Source: Rhodanobacter sp. L36 (GTDB lineage: Bacteria > Pseudomonadota > Gammaproteobacteria > Xanthomonadales > Rhodanobacteraceae). From it: 64,000 nt of DNA. Numbering within the stretch: the stretch's first letter is position 1; each line of letters starts with the position of its first letter. The notes under the pieces are model-generated. The model was not told where the DNA came from, did not search any database, and saw only the letters and a list, made by a program, of their open reading frames with translations. The position numbers and the translations under genes were made by a program. Positions 20,428 through 28,810 of this stretch are shown one piece after another. Where the stretch lies: assembly GCF_009765755.1 (NCBI RefSeq), contig NZ_LMUV01000006.1, forward strand, positions 101,172 through 165,171. Direction: 5' to 3'.

Positions 20428-20457
20428 AAAAAAGCCGTCGCAAGCGACGGCTTTTTT
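20428..20457. terminator. Bidirectional intrinsic terminator
   Basis: A perfect 13-bp stem (20428-20440 with 20445-20457) with a four-base loop. Six A on the left and six T on the right make it work for both the DUF4097 operon and the convergent gene ending at 20476. Confidence 0.9.
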
Positions 20458-20475
20458 GTGCCCGACCAGACGGGA

Positions 20476-21390
20476 TCAAAGATCCTGGTGGTACTGCACG
20501 TAAGGCGTACGCGATTGATCCGGCTCAGGACCGACAGGCGTGTTTGCCGGCGTACCGGACGACCAGAGATTCTGCGCGCCCACGCTGAGAGAACCGCGCC
20601 ACGGCAAGCGCCAGGTCACACCCAGATCGATGCTGTTCCAGCGCCGATCCGAATTGAAACCGCCGGGAATACCGGCTTGCGGCTGCATGGTGCGACCCAC
20701 CAGCGTGCCACTCAACGGACCGTGATCGACGCCGAAACTCAGTGCCTTCTGATCCATCGTGTTGATGCCGAGCAGGTTGCCCGGCAACAGATGGATGCGC
20801 CCGACGCTGGCGCCCAGATCGATGCCGCTCTTGTTGCCCAGCGACAGACGACCGCGCGCATTCACCTGCGTGCTGCTATCGAAACTGGCGAGGCCATCGA
20901 CACCCGGCGCTGCGCCTGGAAGCACGCGTGGCAGCGGCACATTGTCGTTGTCGGGCGTGCTGTTGGTGGCCACGCTCAGGCCGACGGTATAGCGGCCCAG
21001 ATCGTAAGTTGCCCCGACCTCGCTGCCGATCACCCGCGACGGTTGATTGATCCACGAGTGCTGGCTGAATTCCGCATGCGCCTGCAGGTTCGGCGCCAAT
21101 CCGTACTGCAACCCGGTGGTCATCACGCTTGCGGCGTCCACCGCATGGAAAGCCAGAGGTGCGTTGTTGCGCAAGGCGCCGGTTTCGGAGTCGGTGTCCG
21201 CCTTGAGAACAAGCAGACGGCCATCCGTGCCACGCCAAAGCGGAACCACCACGCCGGGTTCGACCTCGGTGACCTGGTCTGGCGGCTGGCTCAGAAGGTG
21301 CTGCGCCAACGCGTTGTCGCCGCCCGCAGTCTGCCCGGCCGCGGCAAGCGGCAGAACGGATAACAGAAGCGTGGCGACAAGATGGCGCAT
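20476..21390 (-). CDS. Exported, probably outer-membrane, hypothetical protein
   Basis: 304 residues from the ATG at 21390, which begins a signal peptide (MRHLVATLLLSVLPLAAAGQ). The mature protein is made of alternating short strands and Gly/Asn/Asp turns (TTGLQYGLAPNLQAHAEFSQ, VGATYDLGRYTVGLSVATN, IDLGVTWRLPWRGSLSVGAQ), typical of a small beta-barrel with about ten strands. The C-terminus (YVQYHQDL) does not end in the usual aromatic. No enzymatic motif is seen. It converges on the DUF4097 operon across a shared terminator. Confidence 0.65.
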   Translation of the reverse strand: MRHLVATLLLSVLPLAAAGQTAGGDNALAQHLLSQPPDQVTEVEPGVVVPLWRGTDGRLLVLKADTDSETGALRNNAPLAFHAVDAASVMTTGLQYGLAPNLQAHAEFSQHSWINQPSRVIGSEVGATYDLGRYTVGLSVATNSTPDNDNVPLPRVLPGAAPGVDGLASFDSSTQVNARGRLSLGNKSGIDLGASVGRIHLLPGNLLGINTMDQKALSFGVDHGPLSGTLVGRTMQPQAGIPGGFNSDRRWNSIDLGVTWRLPWRGSLSVGAQNLWSSGTPANTPVGPEPDQSRTPYVQYHQDL

Positions 21391-21640
21391 GAGTGGGTCA
21401 ACAGCTCTCAGGTGACAAGCCCGGGACGCGAGCATATCGCATTTTACGTTTTGCTAACACCCCGGAACGACTTGAAAAGTCGGCAATACCTCACAAAAGT
21501 TGCCGCCCCGATGGGCTGGAGCCTTTGCTACGACCCGGATCCCCAACCACTGGTTCCCGCTGGCTACGAGGCCGGCTTACACGATATAAAGAGTGGTTGA
21601 TGCCGATCCCGCTGTACCGATCCGGAACTGACTGCAGCCG

Positions 21641-24544
21641 ATGAGCGCCACACCCACGATCCGTTCGCCCCAGCCGCCACCGATCGCCGGTGACGCAGCG
21701 ACATTGCATGGCGCGGTGGAGCGGTTGTTCAAGGCATCCGACGCGGCCAGTGTCATGGAAATCTGCGAGTTCATGCTTGGCCATTTCGGCGTGCATGGAC
21801 GGCTTCGCTGGCGCAACAGGGACGAACAGCTCGCCACGCCATCGAACGAACTGGTCGACCTGGCGGAGAACCCGCAAGGTCATCGAACGCTGACGCTTGA
21901 AGGCGCCGAGCTGCCGCTGGCCGAAGATGTTCGTGATCAGCTTTCCTGGCTTGGCCGCCTGGCGGATGCGCGGTTGCGACAGCTCGCCGAAACCAGCCGA
22001 CTCTATGAAGCCATTTCGCGACTCGCCCTGGCAGAGCGGCTGCAACGCGCGTTGTATGCGATTGCCGAACAGGCCAGCGCGCAGCAGGACATGCCCGAGA
22101 TGATGCGCTCGCTGCATTCCATCGTCAGCAGCCTGATGTACGCGGAAAATTTCTACATCGTGCTTTACGACAAGAGCACCGAGACCATCCGTTTTCCGTA
22201 CTACGTCGATATTGCCGACACCGATCCGCCGCTGCCCGACCAGAACACGCCGCTGCAGGAATTGCTTCACAGCCTGACCTGGAACCTCCTGCAGGAAGGT
22301 CGCCCGTTGATGGGCTCGCTGGACGAATTGAGGCAGCAACTCGGCGATCACTTCGTGCTGGTCGGCCCGCATTGCGAACACTGGCTCGGTGTGCCGTTAC
22401 TGCGTGGCGGCCAGATCGTCGGCGGCATCGTGATGCAGAGCTATCGCCCCGATACGCACTACTCAAGGCAGGATCTCGAACTGCTCAACTATGTTGCGCA
22501 ACACGTGCAGACCGCGCTCGAACGCCGCGAGGCGCATATCGAACTGGGTCGCCGGGTGGCTGATCGCACGACCGCATTGCGTGAAGCCAACCGCGTCCTT
22601 CGCCAGCAGGTTCTGCAGCGCCAGCGCGGCGAGCGATTGCAGGCTGCGCTGTTCCGCATTGCCGAACTGGCCAACACCACCGACAGCCTGGAAAAATTCT
22701 ACGCGGCGGTCCATCAGGTCATCAGCGGCCTGCTCTATGCGCGGAATTTCTATATCGCGCTGGTGGACGAGGACAACGGCTATCTCACTTTTCCTTATTC
22801 AGTGGACGAGGTCGACAACGTGCGCCCGCCACGCGCTCACGGACGCGGAGCGACCGAATATGTTTTACGAAGCGCAAAACCTCTGCTCGCCGATCCGAAA
22901 GAAATCGAGCGGCTGGCCGCGCTCGGCGAGATCAGCCATTTCGGCGCGCGATCGGTTTGCTGGCTCGGCGTGCCGTTGCTGTGGAGCGGAAAAGCGATGG
23001 GCGTGCTTGCCCTGCAGAGCTATTCGCCGGAGCACACATACAACGAGCGCGACCAGGAACTGCTCACCTTCGTCAGCTATCACATCGCCAACGCATTGCA
23101 GCGCAAGCATGCGGCCGCGGCGTTGAAACAGGCTTATGCCGGACTCGAACGTCGTGTGACCGAACGCACGCGCGCCTTGGCGCTGGCCAACCGCGATCTG
23201 CGCGAACAGATCGCCGAACGCGAACGCGTCGAGCGTCGACTCAAATACGAAACCCTGCACGATTCGCTGACCGGACTGCCCAATCGCACGCTGCTTTTGC
23301 AACGACTCGAACAGGCCATGCAACGCTACACAGACAATCCGAATGAGCAGTTTGCTGTGCTGTTCATCGATCTGGATCGCTTCAAGGTCATCAACGATTC
23401 GGTGGGGCATCTGGTCGGTGACGATCTGCTGTTCCAGGTCGGTGGCCGCATCCGCGCCTGCCTCAAGACGCGCGATGTGGTCGCGCGGCTGGGCGGCGAT
23501 GAATTCGCTGTGTTGCTCGAAGGCATCGTTGAACAGGGCAAGGCAGCGTTGATCGCCGAGCGCATCATCGTCGAACTGCAAACGCCGTTCCGGCTCGGCA
23601 CCAAGGAAATATTCACTTCCGCATCGATCGGCATTGCGTTGTCCAGCCCGCACTACCGTCAACCCGAAGAGTTACTGCGCGACGCTGACGCTGCCATGTA
23701 CAACGCGAAGGACGGCGGCCGCCATCGTGCGGCCATGTTCGACGATCGCCTGCGCCGCGAAGCGCTGTCGCTACTGGATATGGAAAGCGATCTGCGCCAT
23801 GCGTTGAGTCGCAATGAATTCGTGCCGTTCTATCAGCCGATCGCCGAGCTTGCCGATGGTCGCGTCACCGGCTACGAGGCGTTGCTGCGCTGGCATCATC
23901 CGGAACGCGGCCTGCTGTCGCCAAGTGATTTTCTGCTGATCGCCGAGGAGTGCGGTTGCGCCGAAGCGATCGACTGGCAGATTTTCGAGCAGGTATGCGC
24001 GCAGGCCGTGCAACTGATCGGTTCGGATGGCTTCATCAGCATCAACGTGTCCGGCCGGCATTTTCGTTCAGCCGATCTCGACCAGCGTTTGCTGGACTTG
24101 TTCGCGCAGTACAAGGTGCCGACGAGCTGCATACGGATCGAGGTCACCGAACGTGCATTGCTGGAGAACCCCACGCAGGTCAAGCAGATGTTGAAGAACC
24201 TGCGCAGCCACGGCGTCGGCATCGCACTGGATGATTTCGGCACCGGCTATTCCTCGCTCAGCTACTTGCATCAGTATCCGTTCGAGACGCTGAAGATCGA
24301 TCGCTCGTTCATCACCGCCTTGCCGACGGGCGATGAAGAAACACAGGGCCTGGCGCTGGTTCGCGCGATCCAGGTTCTCGCCGATTCCCTGCAGATGAAA
24401 GTGATCGCCGAAGGCATCGAGGAAGAATCCCAGCGGCAGGCGCTGCTTCGCGTAGGCTGCCGTTATGGACAGGGATTCCTGTTCTCGACACCGCAGCCGG
24501 CCGAAACCTGGTTGAACACGGATCGGCCACTGCTGCTCGCGTAA
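21641..24544 (+). CDS. GAF-GAF-GGDEF-EAL c-di-GMP turnover protein
   Basis: 967 residues, soluble. Two GAF sensor domains (about 150-290 and 330-490) share the pattern LMYAENFYIVLYD / LLYARNFYIALVDED, followed by a coiled coil (RVTERTRALALANRDLREQI). The GGDEF domain has an intact LGGDEFAVLLEG (about residue 618), but the upstream inhibitory position reads KTRD rather than RxxD, so product inhibition is doubtful. The EAL domain keeps YEALLRWHHP, SINVSGRHF, RIEVTERALL, DDFGTGYSS, LKIDRSFI and VIAEGIEEES, so phosphodiesterase activity is expected. Either activity may dominate; the GAF ligand is unknown. Confidence 0.93.
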   Translation: MSATPTIRSPQPPPIAGDAATLHGAVERLFKASDAASVMEICEFMLGHFGVHGRLRWRNRDEQLATPSNELVDLAENPQGHRTLTLEGAELPLAEDVRDQLSWLGRLADARLRQLAETSRLYEAISRLALAERLQRALYAIAEQASAQQDMPEMMRSLHSIVSSLMYAENFYIVLYDKSTETIRFPYYVDIADTDPPLPDQNTPLQELLHSLTWNLLQEGRPLMGSLDELRQQLGDHFVLVGPHCEHWLGVPLLRGGQIVGGIVMQSYRPDTHYSRQDLELLNYVAQHVQTALERREAHIELGRRVADRTTALREANRVLRQQVLQRQRGERLQAALFRIAELANTTDSLEKFYAAVHQVISGLLYARNFYIALVDEDNGYLTFPYSVDEVDNVRPPRAHGRGATEYVLRSAKPLLADPKEIERLAALGEISHFGARSVCWLGVPLLWSGKAMGVLALQSYSPEHTYNERDQELLTFVSYHIANALQRKHAAAALKQAYAGLERRVTERTRALALANRDLREQIAERERVERRLKYETLHDSLTGLPNRTLLLQRLEQAMQRYTDNPNEQFAVLFIDLDRFKVINDSVGHLVGDDLLFQVGGRIRACLKTRDVVARLGGDEFAVLLEGIVEQGKAALIAERIIVELQTPFRLGTKEIFTSASIGIALSSPHYRQPEELLRDADAAMYNAKDGGRHRAAMFDDRLRREALSLLDMESDLRHALSRNEFVPFYQPIAELADGRVTGYEALLRWHHPERGLLSPSDFLLIAEECGCAEAIDWQIFEQVCAQAVQLIGSDGFISINVSGRHFRSADLDQRLLDLFAQYKVPTSCIRIEVTERALLENPTQVKQMLKNLRSHGVGIALDDFGTGYSSLSYLHQYPFETLKIDRSFITALPTGDEETQGLALVRAIQVLADSLQMKVIAEGIEEESQRQALLRVGCRYGQGFLFSTPQPAETWLNTDRPLLLA

Positions 24545-24576
24545 CTGGCGGTCGCGCAAGCCTTCAAACGGCTGAC

Positions 24577-25467
24577 TTACTGCTCGGTATCGGGCGCACC
24601 GAGCGCGGCGCTTTCACTCAGCAGATGTTCGGCATCGATGCGATCGAAGTAATAGCGCTGCGCACAGAACTCGCAGATCACCTCGATTTCGTCATCGCGC
24701 GCCGCAAGCGCCGCTTCGACTTCGTCGCGTCCGAGCGAACGCAGCATCGCGCTGACGCGTTCGCGACTGCAACTGCAGCCGAAGGCCAGCGGACGTGGCT
24801 CGGAAAGGCTCACCGATTCTTCGTGATAGAGCCGATACAACAGTTGCTCCGGCGGTGTCTCCAGCAGTTCCTGCGCGCTCAGCGTGGACGTGAGGTGCAC
24901 GACGCGGTTCCACGCATCCTCATCCGGCACCACGTCGTGTCCGCCCTCGTCCGGCATCTTCTGCAGCATCAGTGCCGCTGCATGTTCGCCGTTCACGGCC
25001 AGCACGATGCGTGCAGGCAGTTGTTCGGATTGCACGAAATAATTTTCCAGCGCGTCGGACAAACTCGCGTGCCGAAGATCGACCAGCCCCTGATAGCGTT
25101 GCCCGCGTTCCACGTTGCCGATGGTGATCGCCATGATCGCCTCGGGAAGTTCATCCAATGCCAGCGTGACCGGCAGCGGATCGTCCCATCGCGCCAGTCC
25201 GCGCAGTCGACCTTGATCGTTGCATTCGGCGAACAGCATGCGCAGTGCGCCCGCACTCTTGAGCTCTATCGAAAGCGCGCCGTCCAGTTTGATGTTGCCT
25301 GTGAGCATCGCGCTGGCGGCCATGGCCTCGCCGAGCAGCGTGTGCAGCTGCGGTGGATACTCGGCACGTGCGGCCACGTCGCGCCACGCTGCACCGAGCC
25401 GGACCAGCACGCCGCGCACGCCAGCGCGTTCAAGCAGGAAGCGATGCATCATGTCGTCGGCGATCAT
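24577..25467 (-). CDS. hslO: Hsp33 redox-regulated holdase chaperone
   Basis: 296 residues, the usual Hsp33 size, starting at the ATG at 25467 (MIADDMMHRFLLERAGVRG). The C-terminal zinc redox switch is present as FGCSCSRERV followed about 30 residues later by CEFCAQRYYF (CxC...CxxC). The N-domain contains the family stretch MLTGNIKLDGALSIELKSA. Under oxidative stress the cysteines release zinc, the linker unfolds and the protein binds unfolding clients in the cytoplasm. It is convergent with the GGDEF-EAL gene, with only 32 bases between stops. Confidence 0.95.
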   Translation of the reverse strand: MIADDMMHRFLLERAGVRGVLVRLGAAWRDVAARAEYPPQLHTLLGEAMAASAMLTGNIKLDGALSIELKSAGALRMLFAECNDQGRLRGLARWDDPLPVTLALDELPEAIMAITIGNVERGQRYQGLVDLRHASLSDALENYFVQSEQLPARIVLAVNGEHAAALMLQKMPDEGGHDVVPDEDAWNRVVHLTSTLSAQELLETPPEQLLYRLYHEESVSLSEPRPLAFGCSCSRERVSAMLRSLGRDEVEAALAARDDEIEVICEFCAQRYYFDRIDAEHLLSESAALGAPDTEQ

Positions 25468-25569
25468 GGTTTCCAATGGGGTGTTCTCTTGATGTTCAAG
25501 CGTCCCAGATGGGGGCGCGGTCGATCCGGGACAACACCTATACTGCCTGCACTTTCCGACGTGCACCTC

Positions 25570-26310
25570 ATGAAAAGTCTGCTCGGCCACTCGCGCACGC
25601 GCCGCCTGCTGCGTGCGCTACTGATCCTTGCACTGGCCTGGCTGGCACTGAGCTGGCTGGTCGTGCTGGTGCTGCGCTTCGTGCCGCCATGGACATCCGC
25701 GGTGATGCTCGAGCGTCGCGTCGGCGCGGTGGTTCATGGCGAAAAGGATTTCCGATTACGCCATCGCTGGGTGCCGTGGAACGAGGTATCGCCCTGGGTG
25801 CCGTTGGCGATGGTGGCGGGTGAGGATCAGAAATTTCCTTATCACCACGGTTTCGATTTCGATTCGATCCAGGACGCGATGGACGCGGCCGACGATGGTC
25901 GCCGCTTGCGTGGCGCCAGCACGATCAGCCAGCAGACCGCGAAGAATCTTTTTCTGTGGAACGGACGCAGCTTCGTGCGCAAGGGCCTGGAAGCGTATTT
26001 CACCGTGCTCATCGAGGCGACTTGGCCCAAGCAGCGAATCCTCGAGGTCTACATGAATGTCGCCGAGCTTGGGGATGGCGTCTACGGCGTCGGCGCAGCC
26101 AGCGATGTCTACTTCGGCGTGCCGCCGGGCCGTCTCGGTCCGGAGCAGGCCTCTCGCCTCGCTGCCGTATTGCCAAGCCCTCGGCGCCTGCACGCCGATC
26201 GACCCAGCGCTTATGTCCAGCGCCGCGCCGCATGGATTCAACAACAGATGAGTCGTCTTGGCGGACCCGGATATGTTGAAGGTGGCGCGCCCGCACGTGC
26301 GCCGCATTGA
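25570..26310 (+). CDS. mtgA: Monofunctional biosynthetic peptidoglycan transglycosylase
   Basis: A GT51 glycosyltransferase that polymerises lipid II glycan strands at the inner membrane. 246 residues with one N-terminal transmembrane helix (about 13-36, LRALLILALAWLALSWLVVL). GT51 motifs: VAGEDQKFPYHHGFDFDSIQ (catalytic Glu), RLRGASTISQQTAKNLFLW, KQRILEVYMNVAELG and AARLAAVLP-like ASRLAAVLPSPR. There is no penicillin-binding domain, hence MtgA rather than a class A PBP. ATG 25570 was chosen because it begins just before the basic/TM region. A -10-like TATACT lies at 25539-25544. Confidence 0.95.
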   Translation: MKSLLGHSRTRRLLRALLILALAWLALSWLVVLVLRFVPPWTSAVMLERRVGAVVHGEKDFRLRHRWVPWNEVSPWVPLAMVAGEDQKFPYHHGFDFDSIQDAMDAADDGRRLRGASTISQQTAKNLFLWNGRSFVRKGLEAYFTVLIEATWPKQRILEVYMNVAELGDGVYGVGAASDVYFGVPPGRLGPEQASRLAAVLPSPRRLHADRPSAYVQRRAAWIQQQMSRLGGPGYVEGGAPARAPH

Positions 26311-26359
26311 TGATGCACGATTCTTCGCCACTCGCGCACGCGCGTGAGACATTTTTCAA

Positions 26360-26790
26360 GTGACGCCCTCCAAGCCCAGCCTGACCGTCGTCGTTCCTGC
26401 GTTCAATGATTCAGAGGTGCTGTGGTCGTTTCATCAACGGCTGCAGCGCGCGCTCGCGACTCCGCACTGGATTGCACCGTGCTTTATGTCGACGACGGCA
26501 GCGAGGACGACACATGGGCGATCATCCAGTCGCTGATCTCCGCCGACGCCAACGCCGGCGCCACCAAGTTGTCGCGCATTTCGGAAAGGAAGCCGCACTG
26601 ACGGCAGGACTGGATCACGTGACGGCTGATGCAGCCGTGGTGATCGATGGTGCAGATGCTGGCGCGCGGAGTGATCGGCGAATACCTGGATCGCAACCAC
26701 GTCGAGAGCAAGCGTCGGCCACTGTATTTCATCGAGCAACGGCAGCTGCCTCGCGTGGTCGACCAAGCGTTTCCAGGTCTCATCTGCAAC
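26360..26790 (+). pseudogene. Decayed GT2 glycosyltransferase (DPM1/GtrB-like)
   Basis: From a GTG at 26360 the reading begins SLTVVVPAFNDSEVL, then shifts frame to LDCTVLYVDDGSEDDTWAII (the UDP/metal-binding Asp region), then shifts again to FGKEAALTAGLDHVTADAAV followed by VVID. After an apparent internal deletion of most of the catalytic and membrane domain, a C-terminal-like end appears: GVIGEYLDRNHVESKRRPLY. At least two frameshifts and one large deletion are needed to explain this, so the gene is dead. The intact GtrB-like gene at 52512-53474 shows what the family looks like. Confidence 0.75.
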
Positions 26791-26862
26791 TTCACGACAT
26801 TGCTACACGCGCGGGAATCGGCAGCAGTAGACTCAAGTTCCTCCACGAACGGGAGAGCACGC

Positions 26863-27291
26863 ATGAGTCAGGTCAGGCATCTGCTGGAAGGCAAAGGCAG
26901 CGAGATCTTCTCTATCGCGCCGGACGCGCCGGTGCTCGAGGCGATCAAGCACATGGCCGAACATCGCATCGGCGCATTGTTGGTCATGCGCGGCAACGAA
27001 CTGGTCGGCGTGGTGTCCGAACGCGACTACGCGCGCAAGGTGATTCTGCAAGGCCGCTCGTCGGCGCAGACCGCGGTGTCCGACATCATGCACGTGCAGC
27101 CGTTGACGGTCGGCCCCGATACGGACGTGTTCGATTGCATGCGCCTGTGCACCGATAGCCGTGTGCGCCATTTGCCGGTAGTGGATGGCGGCAACATCGT
27201 CGGCGTCATTTCGATCGGCGATCTGGTCAAGGCGGTAATCGACGCGCAGGCCGATCAGATCGAGCACCTGCAGCGCTATATCACCAGCTGA
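26863..27291 (+). CDS. CBS-domain-pair protein
   Basis: 142 residues made of two CBS motifs. Signatures are IGALLVMRGNELVGVVSERD with YARKVILQG (CBS1), then VRHLPVVDGGNIVGVISIGD and LVKAVI (CBS2). Stand-alone CBS pairs bind adenine nucleotides or SAM and act as energy or redox sensors in the cytoplasm. The start at 26863 has GGGAGAG at the right spacing; a longer in-frame reading would run into the glycosyltransferase remnant. It is convergent with the transporter gene. Confidence 0.9.
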   Translation: MSQVRHLLEGKGSEIFSIAPDAPVLEAIKHMAEHRIGALLVMRGNELVGVVSERDYARKVILQGRSSAQTAVSDIMHVQPLTVGPDTDVFDCMRLCTDSRVRHLPVVDGGNIVGVISIGDLVKAVIDAQADQIEHLQRYITS

Positions 27292-27339
27292 GATTGCGAT
27301 ATCGGCGGGTTGCGCGACGACAAGTCGACAGCGTTACGC

Positions 27340-28707
27340 TCAGCCTGATGCCGATTTTTCCGATGTCGAATGCTCCGGCAACAAGTCGGGTGAATTCCCG
27401 GCACGCCGTGCGAACCGTACTGCGATCGCGGAAACGCCAGCGCCAATGGCCGCCATGCCAGCCACGCCGATGCCGATTTTTCCGAGCCCGAAGACGCCGC
27501 TGGTCACGATGAAATCGCCAAACCGCCATACTGCGGTTTCGATGAAATTCTTTCCCTTGTAACGGGGTTCGCGCGGCACGCGGGTATACAGCGCATCGAC
27601 AGCGGGTTTGGTCGTGCCATACGCAAAGCCGCGCGTGATCACCAGCATGATCGTGAGCAGTGAAAGGCCATACGTCGACATCGCGGTGTGCCGGCCCAGC
27701 AACCACGCGGGCAAGTCGATCCATCGTGTGGGCGCGCTGAAATCCAGTTCGAAGAAATGGCCGAAGGCGAACGTCATGACTGTTGCCAGCAATAAAGTAT
27801 TGATGATCGCCGGCAGCACCAATCCCCAGCCAGCGCCGTGACGCACCAGCAACCAGCGCGTGATGGTCAGCTGCAGCACCGCACCGAGCACATTCGTCGC
27901 CAGATCGATGTCGTTGTAAAACGCAGTGCGCAGCGCGTTGTTGTGGAAATGCGCGCGGGCGTAATCAGCCACCAGCGCATAGGCCAGCGTCCCGATGCCG
28001 TCTCCCAGCAACATCAGGATCGCCATGTAACGAAGAAATGGCCTCGACCAGAGTTCCTTGAGGCCGGCCCATAGCGAGCCGCCGATCGGTTCTTCGGTCG
28101 CGCCGTCTGTGCGCCTCTCGTCCTGCGTGGACAGCTTCAGCAACAGCACCAGCGACGCGCTCAGCATCAGCGCCGACACCGCCAGTAGTGGCGCTACGCC
28201 GAGCAGGCGCACGAGCACACTGGTCACAATCGGTCCGAATAGCGCGCCGGCCATGCCGCCAAGCGCGATCAACGAAAACACGCGACGTGCAGAGCCGCTG
28301 TTGAAGATGTCCGCCATGAAACTCCAGAACAGCGACACCACGAACAGGTTGAACACGCTCACCCACACGTAGAACACCACGCCCAGTGCTCGCGCACCGA
28401 TGCGATCCTGCAGCAGAAACGCGGGAACAAACGCGAGCAGACACACGACGAAGAAACTGTAGACCCATGCCAACAATTTCCGGCGCGGGAACCGAGCCAC
28501 CAGCGCACCGAACACCGGCGTCAGCAGCAGCATCACGATGAAGGTTGCGAAGAAGAACAGCGGCAACGCACTCGAACCCACTGCGCCGCTCAGCTGATCG
28601 CGCACTGGCCGGATGATGTAGTACGAGGTCATCACGAAGAAAAACGCCAACGCGGAAAGCATTGGCGCCGTGCCTTGTTCCGCATGGGCTGGACGTTGCA
28701 AACTCAC
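27340..28707 (-). CDS. NTP/NDP-exchange-transporter-like MFS protein
   Basis: 455 residues with about 12 hydrophobic helices. The N-terminal SYYIIRPVRDQLSGAVGS with FARFPRRKLL-like VARFPRRKLLAWVYSFF and FWSFMADIFNSGSARRVFSL resemble the bacterial relatives of ATP/ADP translocases (Npt1/Npt2/COG3202). In free-living bacteria these are of unknown substrate. The start is GTG at 28707; ATG at 28662 is an alternative with AAGG upstream. The last seven residues are encoded by a copy of a 17-bp direct repeat (27347-27363 and 27469-27485). The gene is divergent from the GMC oxidoreductase. Confidence 0.75.
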   Translation of the reverse strand: MSLQRPAHAEQGTAPMLSALAFFFVMTSYYIIRPVRDQLSGAVGSSALPLFFFATFIVMLLLTPVFGALVARFPRRKLLAWVYSFFVVCLLAFVPAFLLQDRIGARALGVVFYVWVSVFNLFVVSLFWSFMADIFNSGSARRVFSLIALGGMAGALFGPIVTSVLVRLLGVAPLLAVSALMLSASLVLLLKLSTQDERRTDGATEEPIGGSLWAGLKELWSRPFLRYMAILMLLGDGIGTLAYALVADYARAHFHNNALRTAFYNDIDLATNVLGAVLQLTITRWLLVRHGAGWGLVLPAIINTLLLATVMTFAFGHFFELDFSAPTRWIDLPAWLLGRHTAMSTYGLSLLTIMLVITRGFAYGTTKPAVDALYTRVPREPRYKGKNFIETAVWRFGDFIVTSGVFGLGKIGIGVAGMAAIGAGVSAIAVRFARRAGNSPDLLPEHSTSEKSASG

Positions 28708-28810
28708 GGAACTATCCGAGACATGGGCGGGGCAAGCCTACCATGCGTGCATCTCCCGCGGCCGATGCACGGAAAGGCAGTACGCAGAATGACGATCCAC
28801 AGGGATGCTG

